A stretch of 64,000 nt of DNA. It comes from Demequina capsici. Lineage in GTDB: Bacteria; Actinomycetota; Actinomycetes; Actinomycetales; Demequinaceae. Positions 1 to 8,863 of this stretch are shown one piece after another; position 1 is the stretch's first letter, and each line of letters begins with the position of its first letter. The notes beneath the pieces are model-generated. The model was not told where the DNA came from and made no database searches. It saw nothing but the letters and a program-made list of their open reading frames with translations. Both the position numbers and the translations under genes were made by a program. The stretch is taken from NCBI RefSeq assembly GCF_032102965.1, contig NZ_CP134880.1, positions 1,364,001-1,428,000 of the forward strand, read 5' to 3'.

Positions 1-773
1 ATCGTGCCGCCTATCGTGCGCTCGGGCTCGACTGGGAGTACGACGCGTATGACGTGACCGAGGAGCAGCTGCCCGACTTCGTGCGCGGACTCGGCATTGA
101 GTGGGCGGGACTGTCGTTGACGATGCCGCTGAAGGTGGCGGCCATGCCCCTCATGGACTTCATCGAGCCCATGGCCAAGCTGGTGGGGGCCCTCAACACC
201 GTGGTGGTGCAGCATGTCGGGAGCACCCGACACCTGATCGGTGCGAACACCGATGTGCACGGGATCGTCGCAGCCTTGCGTGAGGCGGGAATCGAGAGGG
301 CAGAGTCCGCGGTCGTGATCGGTGCCGGTGCCACGGCGACATCCACGCTGGCGGCTCTGGGGCAGCTCGGCTGCACGGCGCCTGTGGTCGCTGCGCGCAG
401 CCGTGCGCGGGCGGGCGGTCTGGTGCGCGCCGCGTCCCGCATGGGTGTCTCGCCGAGCCTGGTGCCCTTGGGTGAACCGCAGGCGGACGCCGCGCTCGGC
501 GAGAGGCTGTCGCATGCGGATGTGGTGGTGTCCACCATTCCCGCATCCGCGGGCGCTGCTCTCGCGCCGTCGCTGCTCGACGCGTCGGGAGTGCTGCTCG
601 ACGTGGTGTACGACCCTCCGGTGACCCCTCTCGCCGCTGGCTGGATCAAGGCCGGCGGCACGTTCGTCGGTGGTCAAAGAATGCTTCTTCATCAGGCATC
701 CGAACAGGTTCGGTTGATAACCGGACAAAAGGGACCAATTGCCGCAATGGATGCGGCTTTGTCCCAAGTGTGA
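1..773 (+). CDS. aroE: Shikimate dehydrogenase, 5' end outside window
   Basis: Cytoplasmic enzyme reducing 3-dehydroshikimate to shikimate with NADPH, step four of chorismate synthesis. The frame is open from base 3 (AAYRALGLDWEY), so the start lies left of the window; about 256 residues are visible. The substrate site shows SLTMPLK with the catalytic lysine codon at 132-134 and GANTD at 240-254. The dinucleotide loop is GAGATAT near 322-342, and the C-terminal GGQRMLLHQA signature is present. The last 40 codons are clearly AT-richer than the rest, next to the pilB promoter region. The other aro genes resume at 14001, beyond the pilus locus. Identity is secure from motif order. Confidence 0.95.
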   Translation, partial: RAAYRALGLDWEYDAYDVTEEQLPDFVRGLGIEWAGLSLTMPLKVAAMPLMDFIEPMAKLVGALNTVVVQHVGSTRHLIGANTDVHGIVAALREAGIERAESAVVIGAGATATSTLAALGQLGCTAPVVAARSRARAGGLVRAASRMGVSPSLVPLGEPQADAALGERLSHADVVVSTIPASAGAALAPSLLDASGVLLDVVYDPPVTPLAAGWIKAGGTFVGGQRMLLHQASEQVRLITGQKGPIAAMDAALSQV

Positions 774-796
774 TTATTCCGACTCTGTTGTTCCCG

Positions 797-819
797 GCAT
801 TCTGTGCCGATGCTAAATT
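797..819 (+). promoter_or_regulatory. Candidate pilB promoter region
   Basis: An AT-rich gap holds GCATTCTG (797-804) and a -10-like TAAATT (814-819) about 50 bases before pilB. The octamer GCATTCTG recurs upstream of the major pilin gene (5533-5540), also followed by TAAAT. No good -35 is evident, so the assignment is tentative. Confidence 0.35.
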
Positions 820-869
820 CGCAGGGCGATACGCCTTCGTGTGCATCTGAGGGGCAGTAGGGAGTCACA

Positions 870-2525
870 GTGAAGCAGCTCGGGTCGATCCTCCTTGAGG
901 AGGGCATCCTGACCGAGGACCAGCTGATGGACGCGATCGACGCCCAGCAGCAGCGGGGTCAGTCCCTGGGACGCACCTTGGTCGAGCTCGGGATGATCAC
1001 GGAGGCCCAGCTGGTCCGGGCCCTCGCAAGTCAGGTCGGCATGCAGTTCGTCGAGCTCGCGGACTACCAGGTGGACCGGAGCGCGGTCGCGCTCGTGTCC
1101 GCACAGGTGTGCCGACGACATGTGGCGCTTCCGATCGGATTCGAGGACGGTCAGCTCAAGCTGGCGATGTCCAACCCGGGCAACGTGGTGGCCGTCGACG
1201 ACTTCCAGACGTTGACCAACATGAAGATCCTCCCGGTCGTCGCCACGCACGACGACCTGCAGCAGGCGATCGACAGGTACTGCCGCGCGGACCACGAGCT
1301 CGAGGACCTCCAGGGCTCCATGGAGGAGGAGGTCGTCGAGGACCTCTCCGACATGTCGGCGGTCATCGAGGACGACGCTCCGATCGTCCGCTTCGTGAAC
1401 CTCCTGATCACGCAGGCCATCCAGGACCGCGCCTCCGACATCCACATCGAGCCGGGAGAGAAGGACCTGAGGGTCCGCTACCGCATCGATGGCGTGCTGC
1501 ACGAGATGCAGCGTGCGGCCAAGTCGATCCAGAACGGCGTCATCTCCCGTCTGAAGATCATGGCGGACATGGACATCGCCGAGCGTCGCAAGCCTCAGGA
1601 CGGCCGCCTCTCGGTGACTCACCAGGGGCAGAAGATCGACCTCCGTGTCGCCGCGCTGCCCACGGTGTGGGGCGAGAAGATCGTCATGCGCGTGCTCGAC
1701 AACTCGACCGCGGCCATGGAGCTCGCGGACCTGGGCATCCGCGAGCACAACTATGAGATCTTCGCGGCGTCGTTCACCAAGCCCTACGGCATGATCCTCG
1801 TCACCGGTCCCACGGGTTCCGGCAAGTCGACCACCCTGTACGCGACGCTCAACCAGATCTCGCGGCCCGAGATCAATGTGATCACGGTCGAGGACCCGGT
1901 GGAGTACCGCATCGAGGGCATCAACCAGGTGCAGGTGAACGTCAAGGCCGGCCTGACCTTCGCAGGCGCACTGCGCTCCATCCTGCGAGCCGACCCGGAC
2001 GTGGTCCTGCTCGGTGAGATCCGCGACCACGAGACGGCGCAGATCGCGATCGAGGCCGCCCTCACCGGTCACCTGGTGCTCTCGACGCTGCACACCAACG
2101 ACGCGCCGTCGGCGATCACACGCTTGATCGAGATGGACATCGAGCCCTTCCTCGTTGGTTCCGCAGTGGACTGCGTGGTCGCCCAGCGACTCGCACGCCG
2201 CGTCTGCCAGAAGTGCTGCCAGCCTTACACGCCGCTGCCTGCCGAGATCGCGCGGTTCGGGTGGGAAGGCCCGCAGCCGCCGTCGCTCGTCAAGGCCGTG
2301 GGCTGCAACTCGTGCTCGAACACGGGCTACCGCGGTCGTGTGGCGCTTCACGAGATCATGCCCGTGAACGAGGAGATCGAGCGCCTTGCGGTGGAACGTG
2401 CATCGTCGGCATCGATCCAGCGGGCGGCTGAGGCCGCAGGGATGCAGACCTTGATCCAGGACGGCTGGGCCAAGGCCCAGGACGGCCTGACGACTGTCGA
2501 GGAGCTGCTGCGTGTGGTCAAGTGA
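870..2525 (+). CDS. pilB: Type IV pilus extension ATPase PilB
   Basis: Cytoplasmic secretion-family hexameric ATPase that powers pilin polymerisation. 551 residues: an MshEN-type N-terminal domain (about 1-140), then the ATPase core with Walker A GPTGSGKS at 313-320 and the Walker B region DPDVVLLGEIRD near 375-386. Four cysteines, C446/C449 and C479/C482, form the zinc-binding knuckle typical of PilB/GspE and absent from PilT. The GTG start at 870 is preceded by GGGAG (860-864). It opens the pilus locus and is followed by pilT after a 135-base gap that holds a TACTAT box (2539-2544). Family and role are clear. Confidence 0.95.
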   Translation: MKQLGSILLEEGILTEDQLMDAIDAQQQRGQSLGRTLVELGMITEAQLVRALASQVGMQFVELADYQVDRSAVALVSAQVCRRHVALPIGFEDGQLKLAMSNPGNVVAVDDFQTLTNMKILPVVATHDDLQQAIDRYCRADHELEDLQGSMEEEVVEDLSDMSAVIEDDAPIVRFVNLLITQAIQDRASDIHIEPGEKDLRVRYRIDGVLHEMQRAAKSIQNGVISRLKIMADMDIAERRKPQDGRLSVTHQGQKIDLRVAALPTVWGEKIVMRVLDNSTAAMELADLGIREHNYEIFAASFTKPYGMILVTGPTGSGKSTTLYATLNQISRPEINVITVEDPVEYRIEGINQVQVNVKAGLTFAGALRSILRADPDVVLLGEIRDHETAQIAIEAALTGHLVLSTLHTNDAPSAITRLIEMDIEPFLVGSAVDCVVAQRLARRVCQKCCQPYTPLPAEIARFGWEGPQPPSLVKAVGCNSCSNTGYRGRVALHEIMPVNEEIERLAVERASSASIQRAAEAAGMQTLIQDGWAKAQDGLTTVEELLRVVK

Positions 2526-2538
2526 TGGGCCGGACGCC

Positions 2539-2544
2539 TACTAT
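2539..2544 (+). promoter_or_regulatory. Candidate -10 box for pilT
   Basis: TACTAT in the 135-base gap between pilB and pilT fits the actinobacterial TANNNT -10 pattern and would give a leader of roughly 110 bases. No convincing -35 was found. Nothing else recognisable is seen in this gap. Confidence 0.3.
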
Positions 2545-2660
2545 GACGGTGCGTGCTCCGCGTTCACGGCGCCATTCCTTGTGAAGATGGGCAATGGTGC
2601 CGATATCCACCACGGAGTTTCGTTGCAGGACGTTCAAGGTCGTGCTGAGGGGAAGTGCCG

Positions 2661-4250
2661 ATGACGTCGTTCATGCCTGAGAATGTCCCGGGCCAGGGTC
2701 AGTCCGTGCCTGGGGCTCCCGCGTACGCGCCCCAGCCAGGCGCGGTCCCGCAGGGTCACTTCGACCCGGTGGTGCCGGGGCAGCCGCAGCCCCAGGCCGC
2801 GTACCAGGCGCCGAGCGCGCCGACGGGCCAGCCCGTGTTCGCGCCGACGCCCGCCGCGCCCGCGGTGCCCGTCGCGCAGCCCGTGGTGCAGCGTCAGCCG
2901 CTCATGCCGCAGAGCCAGCCTTCTGCATCCATGCCGCCGGTGCCCGGTCAGGTGCCCGGCGGCTACGTCCCCGCGGGACAGCCCGTGGCGCAGCCGCAGC
3001 AGCCGGCGTTGCCGCCGCAGGCGCCTCAGGCGCCCCAGGCCGGATCGGCGCCGCAGGCGGGACTCGCGAAGCCCTCGATGGTGAAGCACTCGGCTCAGCC
3101 CGGCCCCGCGCGCGTCGGCATGAGCAATGAGGTGCGCGGCGATGACCTGGACCTGGGCACCGCCCTGCGTGCGCTCCTCAAGGCGGGCGGTTCCGACCTG
3201 CACCTGACAGTGGGAGCGCCTCCGACCATCCGCGTCGACGGGGGGCTTACCCCGCTCGAGGGCTACGGCAAGCTCGGCGGAGACGAGCTGCAGCGCGTCA
3301 TCTATGCGATCCTCACCCAGAAGCAGCGTGAGGACTTCGAGACGGAGCTGGAGCTCGACCTGGCTTACTCGCTGGTGGGGGAGTCTCGCTTCCGCGTCAA
3401 CGTGTACATGCAGCGCGAGTCGATCGGCGCGGCCTTCCGCGTGATCCCGTACGAGATTCTACCGCTGGAGACGCTCGGCATCCCGCAGGTGGTGGGCACC
3501 TTCGCGGGTCTGCCTCGCGGGCTTGTGCTCGTCACGGGACCCACGGGATCGGGCAAGTCGACGACGCTCGCGTCGGTGATCGACATGGCGAACCGGTCGC
3601 GCGCGGACCACATCATGACGGTCGAGGACCCGATCGAGTTCCTCCACAAGCACAAGAAGTCGCTGGTGAACCAGCGCGAGGTGGGTACGGACACGTGGTC
3701 GTTCGCGAATGCGCTCAAGCACGTGCTGCGCCAGGACCCGGACATCATCCTGGTCGGCGAGATGCGCGACCTCGAGACCATCTCTGTGGCCCTGACGGCT
3801 GCGGAGACGGGCCACCTGGTGTTCGGCACCCTGCACACGCAGGATGCGGCGCAGACCATCGACCGAGTGATCGACGTCTTCCCCGCGCACCAGCAGGACC
3901 AGATCAGGGTGCAGCTCGCGACCGCGCTTCAGGGCGTGGTCTGCCAGACGCTGTGCAAGCGGGCCGACGGCCCCGGCCGTGCCGTGGCCACCGAGGTGAT
4001 GGTCGCGACGTCGGCTATCCGCAACCTGATCCGTGAGGGCAAGACGCACCAGATCTACTCGTCCATGCAGGCGGGCCAGAAGCAGGGCATGCACACCATG
4101 GACCAGCATCTGGCGAACCTCGTGAAGGCGGGCAAGATCTCCTACGAGACCGGCCTGGAGAAGTGCCACCACACCGAGGAGTTCAACCGCCTGAGCGGTC
4201 GTGCCGGCGGCACGACCCAGGGCGCCACGCTCGCCGGCGGATCGATGTGA
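2661..4250 (+). CDS. pilT: Type IV pilus retraction ATPase PilT with Pro/Gln-rich N-terminal extension
   Basis: ATPase that depolymerises pili, driving twitching or DNA uptake. 529 residues from ATG 2661, chosen because GAGGGGA (2647-2653) sits 7 bases ahead; a GTG at 2655 lies too close to it. Residues 1 to about 153 are low-complexity, rich in Pro, Gln, Ala and Gly. The PilT core begins near residue 154 (MSNEVRGDDLDL). It has Walker A GPTGSGKS at 293-300, the LRQDPDIILVGEMRDLET box, and the retraction-ATPase signature AIRNLIREGKTHQI near 452-465. The PilB cysteine knuckle is absent. A normal PilT has about 350-370 residues, so the extension is the odd feature. It precedes pilC by 17 bases. 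Confidence 0.93.
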   Translation: MTSFMPENVPGQGQSVPGAPAYAPQPGAVPQGHFDPVVPGQPQPQAAYQAPSAPTGQPVFAPTPAAPAVPVAQPVVQRQPLMPQSQPSASMPPVPGQVPGGYVPAGQPVAQPQQPALPPQAPQAPQAGSAPQAGLAKPSMVKHSAQPGPARVGMSNEVRGDDLDLGTALRALLKAGGSDLHLTVGAPPTIRVDGGLTPLEGYGKLGGDELQRVIYAILTQKQREDFETELELDLAYSLVGESRFRVNVYMQRESIGAAFRVIPYEILPLETLGIPQVVGTFAGLPRGLVLVTGPTGSGKSTTLASVIDMANRSRADHIMTVEDPIEFLHKHKKSLVNQREVGTDTWSFANALKHVLRQDPDIILVGEMRDLETISVALTAAETGHLVFGTLHTQDAAQTIDRVIDVFPAHQQDQIRVQLATALQGVVCQTLCKRADGPGRAVATEVMVATSAIRNLIREGKTHQIYSSMQAGQKQGMHTMDQHLANLVKAGKISYETGLEKCHHTEEFNRLSGRAGGTTQGATLAGGSM

Positions 4251-4267
4251 CGGGGGAGCGCTGACCG

Positions 4268-5497
4268 ATGGCAACGCAGACGCAGACGTACGAGTACCAG
4301 ATCCGTGACGCGGCGGGGAAGGTGCAGACGGGCAAGATCGAGGCGGTGAGCGAGGCGGCGGTGTCCGCACGCCTCAAGTCGATGGGCATGGCGCCCATCT
4401 CGATCAAGGCCGAGAAGACGGGCGGGCTCAACACCGAGCTCAAGATCCCGGGGCTCTCCGATCGGATCAGCCTGAAGGACATCGCGGTGATGGCGCGCCA
4501 GCTCGCGACCATGATCCAGGCCGGTCTGTCGCTGCTGCGCGCCATGACCATCCTGTCCGAGCAGACCGAGAACCAGGCGCTCGTGAAGGTGATCCGCGAG
4601 GTCCGCACGGACATCGAGACAGGCAACTCGCTCTCCGCATCTCTGGGCAAGCACCCCGAGGTCTTCCCGCCGCTGATGATCAACATGGTGCGCGCCGGTG
4701 AGGTCGGAGGCTTCCTGGACGACGTCCTGGTGTCCATCGCGGAGAACTTCGAGTCCTCGGTGAAGCTGCGCGGCAAGATCAAGTCGGCCATGACGTACCC
4801 GATCGTCGTGTTCGCCATCGCGGTGCTCGCGGTGATCGGCATGCTGCTCTTCATCGTGCCGGTGTTCGCGAAGATGTACACCGACCTGGGCGGCACGCTT
4901 CCCGCGCTGACGCAGTTCCTGGTGAACATGTCCACGGCGTTGAAGTACGGGTTCGTGCCCCTGGTGATCGGCATCGTCGTGCTGGTCGTGTGGTGGAACC
5001 GGAACAAGAACAACCGGAAGTTCCGCGAGGTGGTGGAGCCGCTGTACCTGAAGGCCCCCGTGTTCGGCAGCCTGGTGCAGAAGATCGCCATCGCGCGCTT
5101 CACCCGCAACTTCGGCGCGATGATCAAGGCCGGCGTGCCCATCCTCCAAGCCCTCGACATCGTGGGTGAGGCCTCGGGCAACGTGGTGATCGAGGATGCC
5201 TCCAAGGCGGTCAAGGAATCGGTGCGCACAGGCAACTCGCTGGCAGCGCCCTTGACGCAGCACCCGGTGTTCCCGCCGATGGTCGTGCAGATGATCGCAG
5301 TGGGTGAGGACACGGGTGCCCTGGACGAGATGCTGGCAAAGGTGGCGGATTTCTACGATCAAGAGGTGGAATCCACCACAGAGGCATTGACGTCGCTTAT
5401 CGAACCGCTCATGATTGCGGTGCTGGGCGGAATTGTCGGATTCATGGTGATCGCGCTCTACCTGCCGATCTTCGGTGTGTTCGACCTGATCAGCTAG
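4268..5497 (+). CDS. pilC: Type IV pilus inner-membrane platform protein PilC
   Basis: Polytopic membrane platform of the GspF family that couples the ATPases to pilin assembly. 409 residues carry two GspF repeats, with hydrophobic segments near 178-200 (VVFAIAVLAVIGMLLFIVPV), near 220-242, and at the C-terminus (MIAVLGGIVGFMVIALYLPI). The N-terminal YEYQIRDAAGKVQTGKIEA stretch is typical of the family. RBS GGGGGAG (4251-4257) lies ahead of the ATG. The last 40 codons become AT-rich next to the pilin promoter region. Confidence 0.95.
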   Translation: MATQTQTYEYQIRDAAGKVQTGKIEAVSEAAVSARLKSMGMAPISIKAEKTGGLNTELKIPGLSDRISLKDIAVMARQLATMIQAGLSLLRAMTILSEQTENQALVKVIREVRTDIETGNSLSASLGKHPEVFPPLMINMVRAGEVGGFLDDVLVSIAENFESSVKLRGKIKSAMTYPIVVFAIAVLAVIGMLLFIVPVFAKMYTDLGGTLPALTQFLVNMSTALKYGFVPLVIGIVVLVVWWNRNKNNRKFREVVEPLYLKAPVFGSLVQKIAIARFTRNFGAMIKAGVPILQALDIVGEASGNVVIEDASKAVKESVRTGNSLAAPLTQHPVFPPMVVQMIAVGEDTGALDEMLAKVADFYDQEVESTTEALTSLIEPLMIAVLGGIVGFMVIALYLPIFGVFDLIS

Positions 5498-5530
5498 TTC
5501 AAGAGAATAGGCTCGTCCGCGGTTGAGGGA

Positions 5531-5563
5531 TTGCATTCTGATCGCTCTTCCGGGACGTTAAAT
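5531..5563 (+). promoter_or_regulatory. Candidate promoter of major pilin gene
   Basis: The 125-base gap after pilC is AT-richer than its surroundings. It contains TTGCATTCTG (5531-5540) and TTAAAT (5558-5563), followed by a CCGCGG-N4-CCGCGG repeat (5564-5579). GCATTCTG is shared with the pilB upstream region. The exact -35/-10 pairing is uncertain. Confidence 0.35.
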
Positions 5564-5622
5564 CCGCGGTCCGCCGCGGGGTTCATATTGAAAACAATGC
5601 ACATAGAAATGGGGGAGCACGC

Positions 5623-6090
5623 ATGATCGCGCGCATCCGCAAGTCCATCGAGAACAAGGACCAGGGCTTCACCCTGATCGAGCTCCTCGTCGTCATGATC
5701 ATCATCGGCATCCTGGCGGCCATCGCCATCCCGATCTTCCTGAACCAGCGCAAGAAGGCCGAGGACTCGGCAGCCAAGGCTGACGTGTCGACCCTCGGCA
5801 AGGAGGTCGCAACGTGGTGGGTTGACGGTACCGTCGCCCCGACCATCGCGGTGAACGCCAATGGTTCGTACATGATCGGCACCGCTGGCGACATGACAAC
5901 GGTCGGCCAGGCATCGAACAACGTCGTCTTCGATGGCATCTCGACGCTTCCCGCCGGCGGGACCATGACCGGCACCAACTGGTGCGTCGCAGTCCACAAC
6001 GACTCGGGAGACAAGACGACCGCTGCCTCTGGCGGCGCCTCGTACTCGGCCGCCGGTGGCCTCCAGATCGGCGCCGACGCAGCCTGCTAA
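5623..6090 (+). CDS. pilA: Type IV major pilin (prepilin)
   Basis: Structural subunit of the pilus. The 155-residue precursor has a 15-residue basic leader ending in Gly15, cleaved before FTLIEL. Glu20 is the conserved Glu5 of the mature pilin, followed by the hydrophobic assembly helix (LLVVMIIIGILAAIAIPIF). The C-terminal globular part has one Cys in NWCVAV and one as the last residue, as expected for a disulfide-closed D-region. The strong RBS GGGGGAG precedes the ATG. The short form, and its position before a strong hairpin, suggest it is the major pilin. The prepilin-type genes downstream are likely minor pilins. Confidence 0.93.
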   Translation: MIARIRKSIENKDQGFTLIELLVVMIIIGILAAIAIPIFLNQRKKAEDSAAKADVSTLGKEVATWWVDGTVAPTIAVNANGSYMIGTAGDMTTVGQASNNVVFDGISTLPAGGTMTGTNWCVAVHNDSGDKTTAASGGASYSAAGGLQIGADAAC

Positions 6091-6118
6091 GCAGGTTCGC
6101 ATCTGGCAAGACTGAAGT

Positions 6119-6157
6119 GATCCGTGGGGCGGCATACTCGATGTCGCCCCACGGATC
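6119..6157 (+). terminator. Strong 17-bp hairpin after pilin gene
   Basis: Arms 6119-6135 and 6141-6157 pair over 17 bp with a single G-U pair around the 5-base loop ACTCG. There is no U-tract. It lies between the major pilin gene and the minor pilin genes, so it probably acts as a partial terminator or 3' stabiliser that keeps pilin mRNA in excess. Confidence 0.75.
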
Positions 6158-6206
6158 CGGGCCGTGAATCGGCCGAAGATGGATCACCAGACTGAGGGGA
6201 GAGACC

Positions 6207-8165
6207 GTGTTGCAGGCGTTGACTGCGCGACGGCGCGAGCTGAGTGAGCGAGACGATGGCTTCTCGCTCATTGAGCTCATCGTCGCGATGGTGATCATCG
6301 CCATCATCCTGGTGTTCCTGATCGGCGCTCAGTTGTCAGCGATGCGCACCGTCTCGGATGCGCGCAAGCGCGAGCAGGCCACGGCATTCGCGAACGAGGC
6401 CATGGAGCAGATGCGTGCCATCCCCTGGGCGGTGCTCGCAGGCGGCCTGGACACGAACTTCAACTCGGGCGGCTCGAACAATACCTCGAGCGACACCCCG
6501 GATGTCTCTGGCACCACGCTCCAGGTCGACGGCCAGTCCCGGCAGATCCGCACTTCGACGCATGTGTTCGCAAGTACAGACCCGACCGTCACGCTGGACC
6601 CGCTGTGGACTCCAATCTTCGTCACCACGGACGGTTCGAACGTCCAAACGCGCACCGATCCTTCCGTTGCCGGCACGGTCTTCACTGTCAAGGCCTACGT
6701 GCTTGAGCCGACCGTCCTCGACAGCTCGATCGTGTCGCTTGCGGCTGTGGTGGAGTGGTTGGACACCAGGGGTCACTGGCAGCAGACCGTGATGTGGTCG
6801 GAGGCTTTCCGCGGCGATGCGTGCAACAGCGCGCAAGAGTCAGTGCAGCCGTACCTGACAGGGTGCGAGGCCTACTACTCGTCCGAGTCGTCGTCGGGCA
6901 CCTACTCCAGCTCCGTCGACGCTGAGGTCGTCGACCCCCTCACCACGACGCACTCACGCACCAACCTGCTCTACCCGACGTCCAACATCTTCTATTCACT
7001 CTTCGTGAAGAGCGCCTCCACCTCATCGATCCTCGAGAGCCAACAGGTGACGAACACCACCGCGTACCTTCAATACGGTTCATCAAGCGTCGACGACAAC
7101 GTGGACTCGACTCAGGTTGGAGACATGGGTTGGCTCAACGGCGGCACCGCCTATCAGCTGTCTGCGTCAAACGACGTGGTATCGCCAACGCCGGCTGATC
7201 CGTCGGCGGTCACCGTCTCGTCCACGGACGTCTTGGAGTCCGAGCGTTCGTTGACGGCGTCGGGTGCCCTCGTGTCGTTCCGCGCAATGTCGGACAAGGG
7301 GCGGTCGGGTTCGCTGGACGCTGCCATGACCACAGGCTGCCTGGCGGGCATACCAGCCGACTCGGGCTGCAGCGTCGCCAAGCTCACCAACAACAGCACC
7401 ATTCAGAACGGCTCGACGTACCTGATGATGACCGTCAACGGCACCGACTTCCGGCTGTCGCGCAGGCTCTCGGAGTCGTCCCCGAACGTTGATCAGGCAT
7501 GGACGGCGCGCTTCCCGACCGCGCCAGCGAGCACTGGCGGTCTGGGATGCGCCGCCACCACTGACTCGGGGTGCGTGTCTGCGGGCGCGTCGCGCACGTC
7601 GGCGGACATCTCGGTCGGGAAGGTGCTTAGCGGCAACTGGACACGGATAGTCGGCGGTGTGCCCGATCCCGCGTCCTCCGCAGCGCACGACGGTCTGTTC
7701 GAGGTCACCGGCACGCCGGGGCAGTGCAGCGACTACACGGAGAGCGTGCTCGCCGAGCGCGGAGTCAGCCAGCCCAATGCCACCCCGCAGGCGTCCCGCT
7801 GCGGCACGCTGAGTTGGTGGACAGGTGACGGTCCGAACAGCGGCTATTCGAGCGTGAGCTTCGACGAGAACACGGACTTGAGTGACCTCGCCACGCAGAG
7901 CATCGAGCCCGTGATGTGGACGAGCGGCATCTACACCGTAAGCGCTACCGGGGGCTTCACTATCAGCGCGGCCCACCCGAGCGGGACGAGTTCCGACCCG
8001 ACCTGCGTGCTCGAGGCTTGCACCGGCACCATCGATGGCGGCACGATCTCCATCGTCGTGACCTACACGATCACCGATGGCGTGACGACCTACAACGTGA
8101 CATCCACCACCGTCCTGGGTGGGATGCGCGCCTCCGCGACCTACCTGGAGCCGAGCGATGCGTAG
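6207..8165 (+). CDS. Large prepilin-like minor pilin (652 residues)
   Basis: Prepilin with an 18-residue leader ending in Gly18, cleaved before FSLIEL, with Glu23 as mature Glu5 and a long hydrophobic helix (IVAMVIIAIILVFLIGAQL). The rest, about 600 residues, is Ser/Thr/Asp-rich and predicted extracellular, with scattered cysteines and a beta-rich C-terminus. Its size is far above a normal minor pilin (about 150-250). It may be an adhesive or priming subunit; this is inference. GTG start with AGGGGAGAG just ahead. The last 8 bases overlap the next prepilin gene. Confidence 0.8.
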   Translation: MLQALTARRRELSERDDGFSLIELIVAMVIIAIILVFLIGAQLSAMRTVSDARKREQATAFANEAMEQMRAIPWAVLAGGLDTNFNSGGSNNTSSDTPDVSGTTLQVDGQSRQIRTSTHVFASTDPTVTLDPLWTPIFVTTDGSNVQTRTDPSVAGTVFTVKAYVLEPTVLDSSIVSLAAVVEWLDTRGHWQQTVMWSEAFRGDACNSAQESVQPYLTGCEAYYSSESSSGTYSSSVDAEVVDPLTTTHSRTNLLYPTSNIFYSLFVKSASTSSILESQQVTNTTAYLQYGSSSVDDNVDSTQVGDMGWLNGGTAYQLSASNDVVSPTPADPSAVTVSSTDVLESERSLTASGALVSFRAMSDKGRSGSLDAAMTTGCLAGIPADSGCSVAKLTNNSTIQNGSTYLMMTVNGTDFRLSRRLSESSPNVDQAWTARFPTAPASTGGLGCAATTDSGCVSAGASRTSADISVGKVLSGNWTRIVGGVPDPASSAAHDGLFEVTGTPGQCSDYTESVLAERGVSQPNATPQASRCGTLSWWTGDGPNSGYSSVSFDENTDLSDLATQSIEPVMWTSGIYTVSATGGFTISAAHPSGTSSDPTCVLEACTGTIDGGTISIVVTYTITDGVTTYNVTSTTVLGGMRASATYLEPSDA

Positions 8166-8841
8166 ATACCGCAGACCCGGCCCGGTTGACGCCGGCATGA
8201 CGCTGACCGAGCTGCTCGTGTCAATGCTGATCTTCGGGATCCTCATGGGCATCGTCTTCTCGGTGCTCATCTCGATCACCTATCTCTCCAAGGACACGTT
8301 GGCGCAGACACGCGCCATCGAGGAGGCGCGCTTGGGCGTGTCACAGATCGACAGGCAAATCCGCTCGGGAAACGTCATCTTGGATCCTGCCAGCGAGGAC
8401 GAGAACACGTCGGGCGTGAAGGCGTATTTCTCCATGCGAATCAACACGCAGGAAAACGGCAAGGACATGTGCGTCCAGTGGCGCGTCATCGACGCCGACG
8501 GTGATGGGTTCGGCGACCTCCAGTTCCGTTCGTGGGAGCCGGGGAACACCGGCGGTGCCACCGACTGGGGCGTAGTCGCGCGCAATCTCGTCGAGATGGA
8601 TGTCAACCCGGTGTCCTCGGCGGACATCGATCCGACCGATCCGACCACGTGGCCGCCGTTCTGGGTCGATGACAGCAATACCGGTACGACGACGGCGCAG
8701 TTCGTTCGTGTGACTCTCCGGCTCAAGGATCCATCGGCCAGAGAGTCCGCGAAAGCTGTCTCGGTGTCAACTGTCGTGACCGGCCGCAACAGCGTGATCG
8801 GATATCCCGAGTCCAAGTGCCAGGCCTACCCGGCGCCCTAG
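8158..8841 (+). CDS. Prepilin-like minor pilin (PilW/PulJ type)
   Basis: 227-residue minor pilin. The leader MRRYRRPGPVDAG ends at Gly13, followed by MTLTELLVSMLIFGILMGIV, the class III methylation signature with mature Glu5 at residue 18. A central region suggests a globular domain. The ATG at 8158 overlaps the upstream stop by 8 bases and has GGAG at 8147-8150, so it is preferred over the upstream in-frame ATG at 8119. PulJ/PilW-type proteins help form the initiating tip complex; that role is inferred from size and gene order. Confidence 0.85.
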   Translation: MRRYRRPGPVDAGMTLTELLVSMLIFGILMGIVFSVLISITYLSKDTLAQTRAIEEARLGVSQIDRQIRSGNVILDPASEDENTSGVKAYFSMRINTQENGKDMCVQWRVIDADGDGFGDLQFRSWEPGNTGGATDWGVVARNLVEMDVNPVSSADIDPTDPTTWPPFWVDDSNTGTTTAQFVRVTLRLKDPSARESAKAVSVSTVVTGRNSVIGYPESKCQAYPAP

Positions 8842-8863
8842 AGAGATGCAGCAGGAGCAGACG

